DNA of 64,000 nt from Streptomyces noursei ATCC 11455 (GTDB lineage Bacteria; Actinomycetota; Actinomycetes; Streptomycetales; Streptomycetaceae): contig NZ_CP011533.1 in the NCBI RefSeq assembly GCF_001704275.1, forward strand, positions 9,176,001-9,240,000. Reading direction: 5' to 3'. Within the stretch, counting starts at the first letter, position 1, and the number at the start of each line of letters is the position of its first letter. The notes below the pieces were generated by a model. The model saw nothing but the letters and a program-made list of their open reading frames with translations, made no database searches and had not been told where the DNA came from. This document shows, piece after piece, positions 32,781 to 40,654 of this stretch. A program made the translations under genes and the position numbers.

Positions 32781-32893
32781 GCACCCTGCGGGCCGGCCGC
32801 CGCACCGGCCCGCGGCATCCCCGACCACACCCCTTCACCGCTGCCCGGCCGTGCTCACGGCTTCAGCACGCGTGGCCTCACGGAGGTGTACCC

Positions 32894-33160
32894 ATGTCCG
32901 TCCTCACCACCCTCGCCGTCCGCCGCCCCGAGCGCCGCGCGGCCCTCACAGCCGCGTTCGCCCTGCTGGCCCGAGCCTCCCGGCGGATCGCCGACGGCGC
33001 CGTCGGCAACACCGTCCTGCAGGCCCTCTCCGCTGAGGGGACGGCCCCCTCGACGGATACCGGCGCCCGGCGTCGACACCACCTGCGCGCCCACTGGCGC
33101 ACGGTCACCGGCCCCGACGGCCGGCGCCGCGTCGAAGCAGTCTGGCGCCGGACGTCCTGA
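32894..33160 (+). CDS. Small basic hypothetical protein
   Basis: This 88-residue protein starts at ATG 32894 after GGAGG (9 bases). It is Arg-rich, with a helical N-terminal half (ALTAAFALLARASRRIADGAVGNTVLQAL) and a C-terminal segment HHLRAHWRTVTGPDGRRRVEAVWRR that looks like a small beta-hairpin with an interaction role. No family is recognised. It lies between the Nramp gene and the MgtC-domain regulator gene, in the same direction, so a role in cation homeostasis is likely by position alone. Confidence 0.6.
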   Translation: MSVLTTLAVRRPERRAALTAAFALLARASRRIADGAVGNTVLQALSAEGTAPSTDTGARRRHHLRAHWRTVTGPDGRRRVEAVWRRTS

Positions 33161-33201
33161 CCCCGTCGACCCAGCGCCCTTGGCACAAAGGAGAAGCCAC
33201 G

Positions 33202-33879
33202 ATGTCCTTCCCCACCAACCTGCTGCTCAACTCCGTCGAGAGGCTCGCCGCGGTCTCCCCGAACACCACCGGAGACGGCACGCGGCGCGGTGTCGCGCAC
33301 GTGCAGTGCGACACCCCGGCCGCGCCACGTGTTCGGGCCCGGCTCGCCCAGGCGTTCACCGGTCCGGACATCCAGCTGACCGACCTGGCCGGCCGGAGCG
33401 GCACGGCCGAGACGACTCACCTGGAGGCCGTCTTCGCCACCCACGGGCCGGTCACCGCCGCCCTGACCCAGCTCCTCTCGCTGGTGTGGCTGGAGCCCGC
33501 CGTCAGCAGCCTGCACTGGCACCTGGACCAACACGAGGCAGCCCACTGCGACCGCACCGACACGCCCCAGGCACCCGTCCACACCGTGCACGACCTCGTG
33601 GTCGACCTGGGCTGCCGCTGTGTCTCCATCGACGGACGGCGGATCCGGCTGACCGGGATGGAGTTCGAACTCCTCGCCCACTTCGTCGCCCACCCGCGGC
33701 AGTTCTTCAGCCACGACCGGCTGATGGAACTCGTCTGGCAACAGTCCGCCCCACATGCCCGGCAGACCCTCGCCAGGCACGTCACCGCCCTGCGGCAGAA
33801 GCTCGGGACCCGCTACGGAGCCATCATCACCACGACGCCGGACGGCTACCTGTGCGACCCCGCCGCGCCGGCGCTCTGA
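33202..33879 (+). CDS. MgtC-type C-terminal domain fused to an OmpR-type winged helix
   Basis: This 225-residue protein has two parts. Residues about 30-108 (VRARLAQAFTGPDIQLTDL ... LTQLLSLVWLEPAVSSLHW) match the cytoplasmic ACT-like C-terminal domain of MgtC proteins, including the final LEP-(A/G)VSxxxW pattern. Residues about 125-222 form an OmpR/PhoB winged helix (DGRRIRLTGMEFELLAHFVAHPRQFFSHDRLMELVW ... TLARHVTALRQKLG). There is no receiver domain. The ATG at 33202 follows AAAGGAG. MgtC supports survival under low Mg2+; a soluble MgtC domain on a DNA-binding domain would suit a Mg2+-responsive regulator. Its place downstream of an M-box Nramp gene supports this. The domain reading is by pattern, not by a profile search. 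Confidence 0.72.
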   Translation: MSFPTNLLLNSVERLAAVSPNTTGDGTRRGVAHVQCDTPAAPRVRARLAQAFTGPDIQLTDLAGRSGTAETTHLEAVFATHGPVTAALTQLLSLVWLEPAVSSLHWHLDQHEAAHCDRTDTPQAPVHTVHDLVVDLGCRCVSIDGRRIRLTGMEFELLAHFVAHPRQFFSHDRLMELVWQQSAPHARQTLARHVTALRQKLGTRYGAIITTTPDGYLCDPAAPAL

Positions 33880-34018
33880 CCGCCGAACATGCAGAACTCC
33901 CCGCATCCGTCGCCGTCCGGGCGCCCGACCGTCGTCGCACGTCCGCCCGCACCAATATTTCGTCAGTTGCGCAACCAATGAAATCGTGGCGCGGGCCTCG
34001 ACGGCTTCCAGGCCCGGT

Positions 34019-35962
34019 CTACGGCCGTGGCCGCCTCGGTGTCGTCTTGCTGTACGAGCCCCTCGGGCCGGGGACATTCGCCGTCACCCGGCCGTCCTCG
34101 GCGAGCACCACGATGGTGTCGCCCTCGCCCAGTGACAGCGGCGCGGTCTTGGAGGGGTTGAGGACGACCCCGTAGGTCGGCGGTTCGTCGCTGTGCCGGG
34201 CGAGCCGGTAGCCGATGGCGGTCTCTCCGCGCTGCCGGGCGGCCTCGATGACGGTCGCGAAGTTCGCCGTGGTGCCCGGGGTGAGATAGCTGGTGGCCGG
34301 CTTGAGGTAGATCTCCGATCCTTCCGGGTCGAAGAGGTCGGTGAACACGGCGTGCAGGTCGCGGTCCTCGGTGAGCTGGGTCAGCAGAAGGCTGATGATC
34401 TTGGTGCTGACGATGAAGTCGTCCGCCTTGGTGACCTGGGCGATCTCGCGGTTGGCGTCGCTGTTCATCTCGGTGACGATCGAGTACGGATGGGTGGTCC
34501 GGATGGCGATGTCGCGCAGGTGGAGCAGGGTCACCAGGGTGCGGTCGTCGGAGCGTTCGGGGGCGATGTCGTCGTCGGTGAGGACGATGATGTGGCGGTA
34601 GTGGTCCAGACCCAGGGACTCCAGGGACGGCCGGAGGGTCGGCTCGCAGAGCTTGTAGCCCACCGTGAGGTTCTCCAACTGGTCCCGGAAGTCGTCGGCG
34701 GGGCGCCGCGAGGCCGCGATGTCGATCAGTGAACCGGGCTCCACCAGGCGGTCCAGCAGCCTGATGATCTTGGCGCCCCGGGAGTTCCAACCGATGACAA
34801 GGGTGCGGTCGGAGACCGGCGGCCGGTCGGCGGGCGGGGCGATCGCCGGCTCGACGATGTTCGGGCGGGTGTCCGCCAGCCCGATGAGGATGTCGTCCTC
34901 GGCGACCACGAGCACCTGGTCGTCGCGGCCGATGACGGTGCCCATCGGAGGGTTGATCAGGGTCTCGCCGTCGGCCCTGCGCAGGCCGACCGGAATGCCG
35001 AGGTCGAAGCGGTTGAGGGCTTGCCCGTAGGTGGCGCCGGCCAACGCGGTCGCGGCGTACGGATAGAACTCGTTGCCGACGAAGCTGAGCAGTTCGTCGA
35101 AGACGGTGGACAGGCCGGACTGCCGGTGCGACTGCACGATGAGGCGGACGGCGATGTCGTCGGCGTCGATCACCAGCGCGTCGTCGCCCGCGGCCAGTCG
35201 GGCCGCCGCGAGGTTCGGGGAGTTCTGCACGGCCGCCACGATGTTCGGGCGGGCACCCTTCCAGCGGCGGCTGTTGAGGAGCAGCAGCACCTTGATGACG
35301 TCGGTGTCGCTGTCGTCCCCGACCGGAGGCAGCACCATGATGGACTTGGCCGCGTCCAGGCTCACCAGTTCCAGGTCCGCGCGCTGGAGCGGACTTCCGG
35401 AGCGGCAGATCACCCGCGTGCGTCCGGTCTCCGGGATCCGTCGGCGGATCTCGTCCTCCATCGCGAACTTGTCACGGTCGGCGAGGATCACCACACAGGA
35501 GCGCCGTTGGCTCTGATTGGCCTCCACCAGTTCCGCGATGACCGTGAAGACCTGTTCCGACCAGCCGAGCACGATGGTGTGCCCGTGCTCGATCAGCCGT
35601 GACTTGCCTTTGCGTAACTCCTGGATCCTGGCTTCGAGGCCGGTGGTCAGCACACCGATGAGGGCGCTGACGATGAAGATCCCGCCGATCGTCACCGTCA
35701 GCATCAGGCCCAGGAACACCGGCCCACCGGTGTCGCCGCCCATCGTGCCGGGATCGAGGGTACGCAGCAGGCTCATCCAGGCCACGCCCGGCCAGCCGCC
35801 GTTCTTCTCGGTGTCCGAGTCGGTGAAGACCACCACCAACACGGTCACCACGGCGATCAGCGCGACCGAGGCCAGGCCCAGCCAGCCGATCAGGGCCGGC
35901 GTCCCCCGGTCCATCGTGCCGTCGAACCAGTACCGCAACCGGTCCCGTAGTCTCGCACGCAC
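34019..35962 (-). CDS. CASTOR/POLLUX-related ion channel-like protein
   Basis: This 647-residue protein has two membrane segments near the N-terminus (about 23-46 and 82-106) with a pore-loop-like SLLRTLDPGTMGGDTGG between them, then two large RCK/TrkA-N-like Rossmann regions: GHTIVLGWSEQVFTVI near 126 and DRTLVIGWNSRGAKII near 385. This is the layout of the CASTOR/POLLUX group of cation channels, which in plants act at the nuclear envelope and in bacteria are uncharacterised. The GTG at 35962 has GGAGGGGAAGG upstream. It faces the MgtC-domain regulator gene tail to tail, within the ion-transport region. Ion and gating ligand are unknown. Confidence 0.85.
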   Translation of the reverse strand: MRARLRDRLRYWFDGTMDRGTPALIGWLGLASVALIAVVTVLVVVFTDSDTEKNGGWPGVAWMSLLRTLDPGTMGGDTGGPVFLGLMLTVTIGGIFIVSALIGVLTTGLEARIQELRKGKSRLIEHGHTIVLGWSEQVFTVIAELVEANQSQRRSCVVILADRDKFAMEDEIRRRIPETGRTRVICRSGSPLQRADLELVSLDAAKSIMVLPPVGDDSDTDVIKVLLLLNSRRWKGARPNIVAAVQNSPNLAAARLAAGDDALVIDADDIAVRLIVQSHRQSGLSTVFDELLSFVGNEFYPYAATALAGATYGQALNRFDLGIPVGLRRADGETLINPPMGTVIGRDDQVLVVAEDDILIGLADTRPNIVEPAIAPPADRPPVSDRTLVIGWNSRGAKIIRLLDRLVEPGSLIDIAASRRPADDFRDQLENLTVGYKLCEPTLRPSLESLGLDHYRHIIVLTDDDIAPERSDDRTLVTLLHLRDIAIRTTHPYSIVTEMNSDANREIAQVTKADDFIVSTKIISLLLTQLTEDRDLHAVFTDLFDPEGSEIYLKPATSYLTPGTTANFATVIEAARQRGETAIGYRLARHSDEPPTYGVVLNPSKTAPLSLGEGDTIVVLAEDGRVTANVPGPRGSYSKTTPRRPRP

Positions 35963-36032
35963 TGCAGAAGACCTTCCCCTCCGTCGATGTGGCCGCCGTA
36001 CTCCTGCGACCTCGTCAAATCTACTGATGCAA

Positions 36033-36045
36033 AGTCAAGTTGACT
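36033..36045. promoter_or_regulatory. Palindrome upstream of the CASTOR-like gene
   Basis: AGTCAA-G-TTGACT is a perfect 6-1-6 palindrome about 70 bp before the channel gene start, in an AT-richer promoter-like patch. No cognate regulator is identified. Confidence 0.45.
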
Positions 36046-36119
36046 CCGTGTCATGTCTCACCCTCGTCGTTCGGATCGCGTTCCTCGCGGTGACACCTCT
36101 GCACGGCGGCGCCCGGAGC

Positions 36120-37685
36120 TCACCCGTAGGAGAGGTTGGAACAGGGGTTGTCGTCGGCGGAGCGGACCTTGTCCGACATCGCCGAGGGCACCTGGCCGGA
36201 GGCGTCGGACGCGCCGGCGTGGGGGTCGTTCGCGTATGACTGGCCGAGGGTGACGCTGATGCCGGGGGCGCCGGAGGCGGCGGCCCGCTGGACGTCGGCG
36301 CCCGGGAAGAGACGTGCGAGCGTGCGTGCCTGGCCGCCCCGCCCCGGTCGGTAGGCGATCACCGTGGTGGCGTGATCCTGGGACGGGGCGGTGGCGGTGC
36401 CGGTGACGGTGAAGCCCGCGGTCTTCAGCTCGTCGGCGGCGCTCGCGGCCAGCCCCGCGACCCGGGTGCCGTTGTAGACCACGACGCTGATGCCCGCTCC
36501 GGACACCGGGGCGCCGGTGCTCGCGGACCGGGCCGAACTCTTCCCGTCCGCACCGTTCTTGCCGTGGCGGGACCTGCCGCTGGCGTCTTCGCCGTCGATG
36601 GTGCGGTCCGCCCTGAGCGCCGCCCACAGGGCGTCCGCGTCCGGGTGGACGATGGCGACCCGTGCGCCCTGGTAGCGCCAGGGCATGGTGACGAACTTGG
36701 TGTTGTGCAGGTCGATGTCCTTCAGCGACATCGCAAACGAGATCAGTTTGTTCGCGGTGCCCAGTCCCGGGTCGACGGTCATCGACTCGGCGGCGGCGTT
36801 CGCCAGCGGCAGCAGCGTCGAGGGGTTCACGCCCTGCGACTTGATCTTCTTGATGAGGCTGGAGACGAACGCCTGCTGGCGCTTGATCCGCCCCATGTCC
36901 GAGCCGTCGCCGATGCCGTGTCGGATGCGCACGTAGTCCAGGGCCCGCTGCCCCGAGACCGTCTGCGGCCCCTTGGGGAAGATGACCTTCCCCGGTGCGG
37001 CGCGGTTGGGGTTGAGATCGCCCTGACGAATGTCCTTGGGCAGGCACACGGGCACACCGCCGACGGCGGAGGTCATCCTCGAAAAGCCCTCGAAGTCGAC
37101 GACCACGGTGTGGTCCACGCGCAGCCCGGTCAGCCTCTCCACCGTGTTCTGCGTACAGGCGGGATTGCCCTTCGCCGTCTGCCCGATGGTGAACGCGGCA
37201 TTGAACATGACGTTGCGCTGGGGCTGGGTCCACGTCCCGCCCGGCAGCTTGCAGGGCGGGATGTCGACCAGGGTGTCGCGGGGGAGGGACACCGTGACCG
37301 CGTGCTGACTGTCGCCGTAGACATGCAGTAGGAACGCGGTGTCGGAGCGCCCCACGTCGCCTTCCCCGCCGCCGAGCCTGCTGTTGCCGCCCGCCCGTGA
37401 GTCGGAGCCGATGACCAGCACATTGCTGCCGCCGGCGCCCGCGGCGGGCCGGTTGTCGCTCACCCCGTCCGCGCCGAAGGTGGTGATGTTCCCGTTCAGC
37501 TGGAGGTAGACGCACCCGGCCCCGACGACGAGCAGGGCGAGGACGGAGAGCGTGAACGCGGCGGCTAACCGCAGTTTGCTGCGCTTGCGGCGGCGCCGCC
37601 CCCGCCCGGGCTCGTCACTGCGCCGCCGCCTCCGTCCGGGCCCGTCAGCGCGGGGCCTGGTTCGTTCTTCGAGGCTGCGTGTCAC
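36120..37685 (-). CDS. LytR-CpsA-Psr (LCP) family cell-wall ligase
   Basis: This 521-residue protein has an Arg-rich cytoplasmic N-terminus, one membrane segment (about 37-60), an extracellular LCP domain (about 85-290: GSDSRAG, GRSDTAFLLHV, VSLPRDTLVDIP, DFEGFSRMTSAVGGVPVCLP, LDYVRIRHGIGDGSDMGRIKRQQAFV) and a C-terminal LytR_C domain (about 365-465: SVVVYNGTRVAGLAASAADELKTAGFTV). LCP enzymes transfer polyprenyl-linked glycopolymers onto peptidoglycan. The key Arg/Asp residues are all present. The GTG at 37685 has AAGGG upstream. It is divergent from a TatA gene. Confidence 0.92.
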   Translation of the reverse strand: MTRSLEERTRPRADGPGRRRRRSDEPGRGRRRRKRSKLRLAAAFTLSVLALLVVGAGCVYLQLNGNITTFGADGVSDNRPAAGAGGSNVLVIGSDSRAGGNSRLGGGEGDVGRSDTAFLLHVYGDSQHAVTVSLPRDTLVDIPPCKLPGGTWTQPQRNVMFNAAFTIGQTAKGNPACTQNTVERLTGLRVDHTVVVDFEGFSRMTSAVGGVPVCLPKDIRQGDLNPNRAAPGKVIFPKGPQTVSGQRALDYVRIRHGIGDGSDMGRIKRQQAFVSSLIKKIKSQGVNPSTLLPLANAAAESMTVDPGLGTANKLISFAMSLKDIDLHNTKFVTMPWRYQGARVAIVHPDADALWAALRADRTIDGEDASGRSRHGKNGADGKSSARSASTGAPVSGAGISVVVYNGTRVAGLAASAADELKTAGFTVTGTATAPSQDHATTVIAYRPGRGGQARTLARLFPGADVQRAAASGAPGISVTLGQSYANDPHAGASDASGQVPSAMSDKVRSADDNPCSNLSYG

Positions 37686-37750
37686 GTGTGCGCCCTTGTC
37701 CGTGCGGTTCTTGCAGGGAAGAGGGCTCACCCTCGACCAGGGTTGTACAG

Positions 37751-37766
37751 TTGCGCAATATAGCAA
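37751..37766. promoter_or_regulatory. TTGC-N8-GCAA palindrome between LCP and TatA genes
   Basis: TTGC (37751-37754), GCAATATA, GCAA (37763-37766), an AT-rich island in the 141-bp divergent gap. It is the fourth copy of this arrangement in the window. Confidence 0.42.
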
Positions 37767-37826
37767 GTGAAATGTGGAGTCCGGCCCGTCTGCCGATGAC
37801 TCCGACGAGCGAGAGAGGCGGCGGCG

Positions 37827-38156
37827 ATGCTGCGCAACGGACTGGAGCCATGGCACCTGCTGATCGTGGCAATCGTGGTGATCGTCCTCTTCGGCTCCAA
37901 AAAACTGCCGGACAGCGCCCGCGCACTGGGCAAATCACTGCGGATCCTCAAGAGCGAGGCCAAGGCGATGAAGGAGGACGGCGCCCCGACCGCCCCGCAG
38001 CAGCCCGGCCACCCGACCTCGCCGGAACCGGAGCCGCGCACCATCCACGCCGCCCCCGGCAGCCCGGCCACCGGGCGCGCCGAGCCCGTCCACCCGGCCG
38101 GCGAGCCCGCGCCGGCCGCTTCCCCCACGCAGGCCGGTACCGGACCCTCCGCCTGA
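37827..38156 (+). CDS. TatA/E-type twin-arginine translocase component
   Basis: This 109-residue protein has the TatA design: a short periplasmic start, one membrane helix ([34 protein letters not shown], residues 11-44, including the FGxKKLP hinge and amphipathic helix) and a long Pro/Ala-rich tail (51-109). TatA multimers form the pathway for folded proteins bearing a twin-Arg signal. It is encoded alone, without tatB or tatC, so it may be a second TatA. It starts at ATG 37827 after GAGAGG. Confidence 0.9.
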   Translation: MLRNGLEPWHLLIVAIVVIVLFGSKKLPDSARALGKSLRILKSEAKAMKEDGAPTAPQQPGHPTSPEPEPRTIHAAPGSPATGRAEPVHPAGEPAPAASPTQAGTGPSA

Positions 38157-38161
38157 AATCC

Positions 38162-38197
38162 ACCCGGACGAGTAGGTCAACCCGAACGAGTGCGTCA
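38162..38197. repeat. Tandem 18-bp direct repeat
   Basis: Two adjacent copies (38162-38179 and 38180-38197) of ACCCGRACGAGTRSGTCA, identical at 15 of 18 positions, begin 5 bp after the tatA stop. Role unknown. Confidence 0.6.
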
Positions 38198-38537
38198 GGA
38201 GGCGGCACCGCCGGCGCGTCGGCGCGCAGGACCGCACGGTGCCATGCGGTCAGGAGCGGCGTGCGGCGGGCCGGATCGTCGTCACTGCCCGCGGGAACGT
38301 GGTCCTGTCGGTAGGGGCGCGCACGAAGCCGTGGCCGGCGGGCGCTTCGTCGAACGCGCCCTCCACCTCCTCCAGGTCGCGGACGCCGACCCGGAGGTCG
38401 AGGACGGGTCTGGCCGCCATGCCGGGGCCGGAGTCAAGGTGCGGCCCACCAGGTTCAAACAGACACAGTTCAAACGGACACGCGATCCCTCCGTAATGGG
38501 TTTCCCAAGCTTTCCTGAAATCCGACTCCCTGGCTTG
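38198..38537. other. Intergenic region, 340 bp, with a 15-bp tandem repeat
   Basis: No gene is convincing here. GTTCAAAC occurs twice at 15-bp spacing (38453-38482), a possible regulator site of the ZIP gene. The spacing differs from PHO boxes. Confidence 0.4.
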
Positions 38538-38556
38538 TTAGGCAAGGCTTGCCTGC
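38538..38556. promoter_or_regulatory. DtxR/IdeR-like metal box upstream of the ZIP transporter
   Basis: TTAGGCAAG-G-CTTGCCTGC is a 9-1-9 arrangement with perfect 7-bp inner arms (38540-38554), close to the iron box TTAGGTTAGGCTAACCTAA. It lies about 50 bp before the ZIP start and overlaps the likely promoter. Confidence 0.65.
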
Positions 38557-38602
38557 CTTACTTTCTGTGCGCTTCCCCCGTGCACGTCAGAGCGGAGACC
38601 CC

Positions 38603-39427
38603 ATGTCCAGCGCGCATATCGCCCTTCTGGGAGCTATCGCAGGTTTCACCATCTATCTCGGACTTCCCCTCGGTCGTCTGCGTACCCCCACACCCCGCCT
38701 CAAGGCAGGGCTGAACGCGGTGGCCATAGGCATCCTGACCTTCCTTGTCTGGGACGTTCTGACCCATGCCTGGGAACCCGTCGACACCGCGCTGGGCAAA
38801 CACGACTGGGAGACGGTCGCGACCGGAGGCGGCACGCTGGCCGTGGGCCTGACGATCGGACTGGCCGGCCTCGTGCACTACGACAGCTGGCTCGGCCGCC
38901 GCCGGGCCGCCACCGCACAGTCCGCTGACCCGGGCGCGGTGACCACCGAGCTGCCCCGGAAGAACCGCAGCCAGGCAGGCTCGCTCGCGCTGATGATCGC
39001 CACCGGTATCGGCCTGCACAACTTCGCCGAGGGGCTGGCCATCGGGAACTCCGCCGCCCAGGGCGAACTCTCCCTCGCCGTCCTGCTGATCATCGGGTTC
39101 GGACTGCACAACGCCACCGAGGGCTTCGGCATCGTCGCGCCGCTGGCCGCCGAAGGCGAACGGCCTTCCTGGCTCACGCTGCTCGGGCTCGGTCTGATCG
39201 GCGGCGGTCCCACCTTCCTGGGAACCGTCGTCGGCCAGCACCTGGTCAACGACACCCTCTCGATCGCCTTCCTCGGCCTGGCCGCCGGTTCGATCCTCTA
39301 CGTCGTCATCGAACTGCTGGCGGTGGCCCGCAGGAGCGGACAGAAGATCCTCACGACCTGGTGCATCCTTCTCGGCCTGCTGCTCGGCTTCGCCACGGAC
39401 GCCGTCGTCACGGCAGCGGGCGCCTAG
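38603..39427 (+). CDS. ZIP-family divalent metal transporter
   Basis: This 274-residue membrane protein has eight predicted segments and the two ZIP binding helices: GIGLHNFAEGLAIG (His139, Glu143) and IGFGLHNATEGFGI (His169, Glu173). ZIP proteins move Zn2+, Fe2+ or Mn2+ into the cytoplasm. The ATG at 38603 has GGAG 5 bases upstream. The DtxR-like palindrome in the promoter suggests repression by Fe2+ or Mn2+, so iron or manganese is the more likely substrate. The His-rich variable loop is short here (residues 99-125 contain none). Confidence 0.9.
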   Translation: MSSAHIALLGAIAGFTIYLGLPLGRLRTPTPRLKAGLNAVAIGILTFLVWDVLTHAWEPVDTALGKHDWETVATGGGTLAVGLTIGLAGLVHYDSWLGRRRAATAQSADPGAVTTELPRKNRSQAGSLALMIATGIGLHNFAEGLAIGNSAAQGELSLAVLLIIGFGLHNATEGFGIVAPLAAEGERPSWLTLLGLGLIGGGPTFLGTVVGQHLVNDTLSIAFLGLAAGSILYVVIELLAVARRSGQKILTTWCILLGLLLGFATDAVVTAAGA

Positions 39428-39505
39428 GCTGGCAGTGGCCGGCCGCACTTCACCGGCCGTTGCAGTCTGCCGGTGGAGCACGCCCTTCGGCTCAGGCCCG
39501 CCGGC

Positions 39506-40654
39506 TCATGGCTGCTGGCCGGACCGGTTGAGCGCCATCGGGAACACCCGCTTGAGAATCGCTCTGCACACCCGGTTGCTGTGCGTCACGGCATGTTCGA
39601 GGGGCACGAGGTGGCACCCCATCCTGCGTTTCGACTCGTAGGCGGTCTGCGTCAGGTTGATCTCGGTCATCCCCGAGCGAATGGCCTCCTCGATGCCGCG
39701 GTAGTAGGTGACCTGGTAGAGCCGCAGTTCACGCGAGCAGGCGTAATCCATGCCGATACGGAACGCGACCGAGTTCTTCTCACCGAAGAGGCAGATGAGG
39801 AACCCCACCAGGCGGTCCCCCTGCCAGCAGGTGATCGCCTTGGCCGAGATCCTCGGGTCGGTGGAGAGGAGGGTCATGAATTCCGGTGTCCAGACGTCCA
39901 GCCGGCTCTCCGCACGGTCGAGTACTGCCTCGTAGAGCGGCATCATGGCCGGTACGAGGTCATCGAAGCGCTCACGCACCTCGAAGGTCGCGTCGTGGTG
40001 CTCGGAAAACCTCGCCAGATTGCGCCGGGCGGTGCTCCGCCCGTTCCTCGACAGGGACGAGACGAATTCTTCGAAGGTCTTGGCGTGCAGAGCGATCCGG
40101 GCATCGGGCATTCCCGGCGCGCGAAAGAATCCTGCGCTTTCCAAGGCTGGTCCCAGCCACTCCATGTCCGTCTGCGGGAAGTCCTTGACCACGGTCCAGC
40201 GGGTGCCTGCCGAAGCGGCCAGTCGTTGCACCGCTTTCACGAGCAGATGCGGGGCTGCCTCATGGAGTCCGGGCTCACGCAGGACCCGCCCTTCTCCCAG
40301 GAGGTTTCCGCACACCAACATCCCGACGCGCAGCGGTCTTCCCGTGATGCGGCGCAGCGGCCGCAACGCTTTACGACCCTGGTTCCCCAATGCGTCTTCG
40401 AGATCCAGTGCGCGGAAGACACAGGTGGGCAACACGGCCCCTACGTGCTGTCCTTGTCGGAGTACGAGGTATCGATAGGCATCCGGGCCGATTCCGGTCC
40501 GTTCCATGGCCTGGAACAACGCGTACTCGTACAGCGGGTCGTCGGGAGGCGCGAGATTCCGCCAGACATCCTCAGGGATCTCGGACACACTGTCGGCCAC
40601 CTCGACCCGCCATTGGATGTCCGTGCCCACGGCCGTGCGTTCAGGGCTGGTCAC
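39506..40654 (-). CDS. GNAT/FemAB-like acyltransferase of the NRPS cluster
   Basis: This 382-residue protein has the double-GNAT architecture of the BioF2/peptidogalycan-biosynthesis group: an N-terminal part (AYRYLVLRQGQHVGAVLP) and a C-terminal acetyltransferase part (FVSSLSRNGRSTARRNLARF, KAITCWQGDRLVGFLICLFGEKNSVAFRIGMDY, AYESKRRMGCHLVPLEH). Such enzymes use acyl-CoA or aminoacyl donors. The GTG start at 40654 lies inside the preceding cyclase-like gene (14-bp overlap), so the two are coupled. It could acylate the metabolite made by the nearby NRPS; the substrate is not known. Confidence 0.75.
   Translation of the reverse strand: MTSPERTAVGTDIQWRVEVADSVSEIPEDVWRNLAPPDDPLYEYALFQAMERTGIGPDAYRYLVLRQGQHVGAVLPTCVFRALDLEDALGNQGRKALRPLRRITGRPLRVGMLVCGNLLGEGRVLREPGLHEAAPHLLVKAVQRLAASAGTRWTVVKDFPQTDMEWLGPALESAGFFRAPGMPDARIALHAKTFEEFVSSLSRNGRSTARRNLARFSEHHDATFEVRERFDDLVPAMMPLYEAVLDRAESRLDVWTPEFMTLLSTDPRISAKAITCWQGDRLVGFLICLFGEKNSVAFRIGMDYACSRELRLYQVTYYRGIEEAIRSGMTEINLTQTAYESKRRMGCHLVPLEHAVTHSNRVCRAILKRVFPMALNRSGQQP

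Noticed and set aside
33964..33979. Possible fifth TTGC-N8-GCAA site
   Set aside because: The left arm TTGC is present but the right arm reads TGAA, and the site lies between two convergent 3' ends.
38453..38482. GTTCAAAC tandem repeat as a PhoP (PHO) box
   Set aside because: PHO boxes in streptomycetes are 11-bp direct repeats beginning GTTCACC. The 15-bp spacing and AAAC do not fit.
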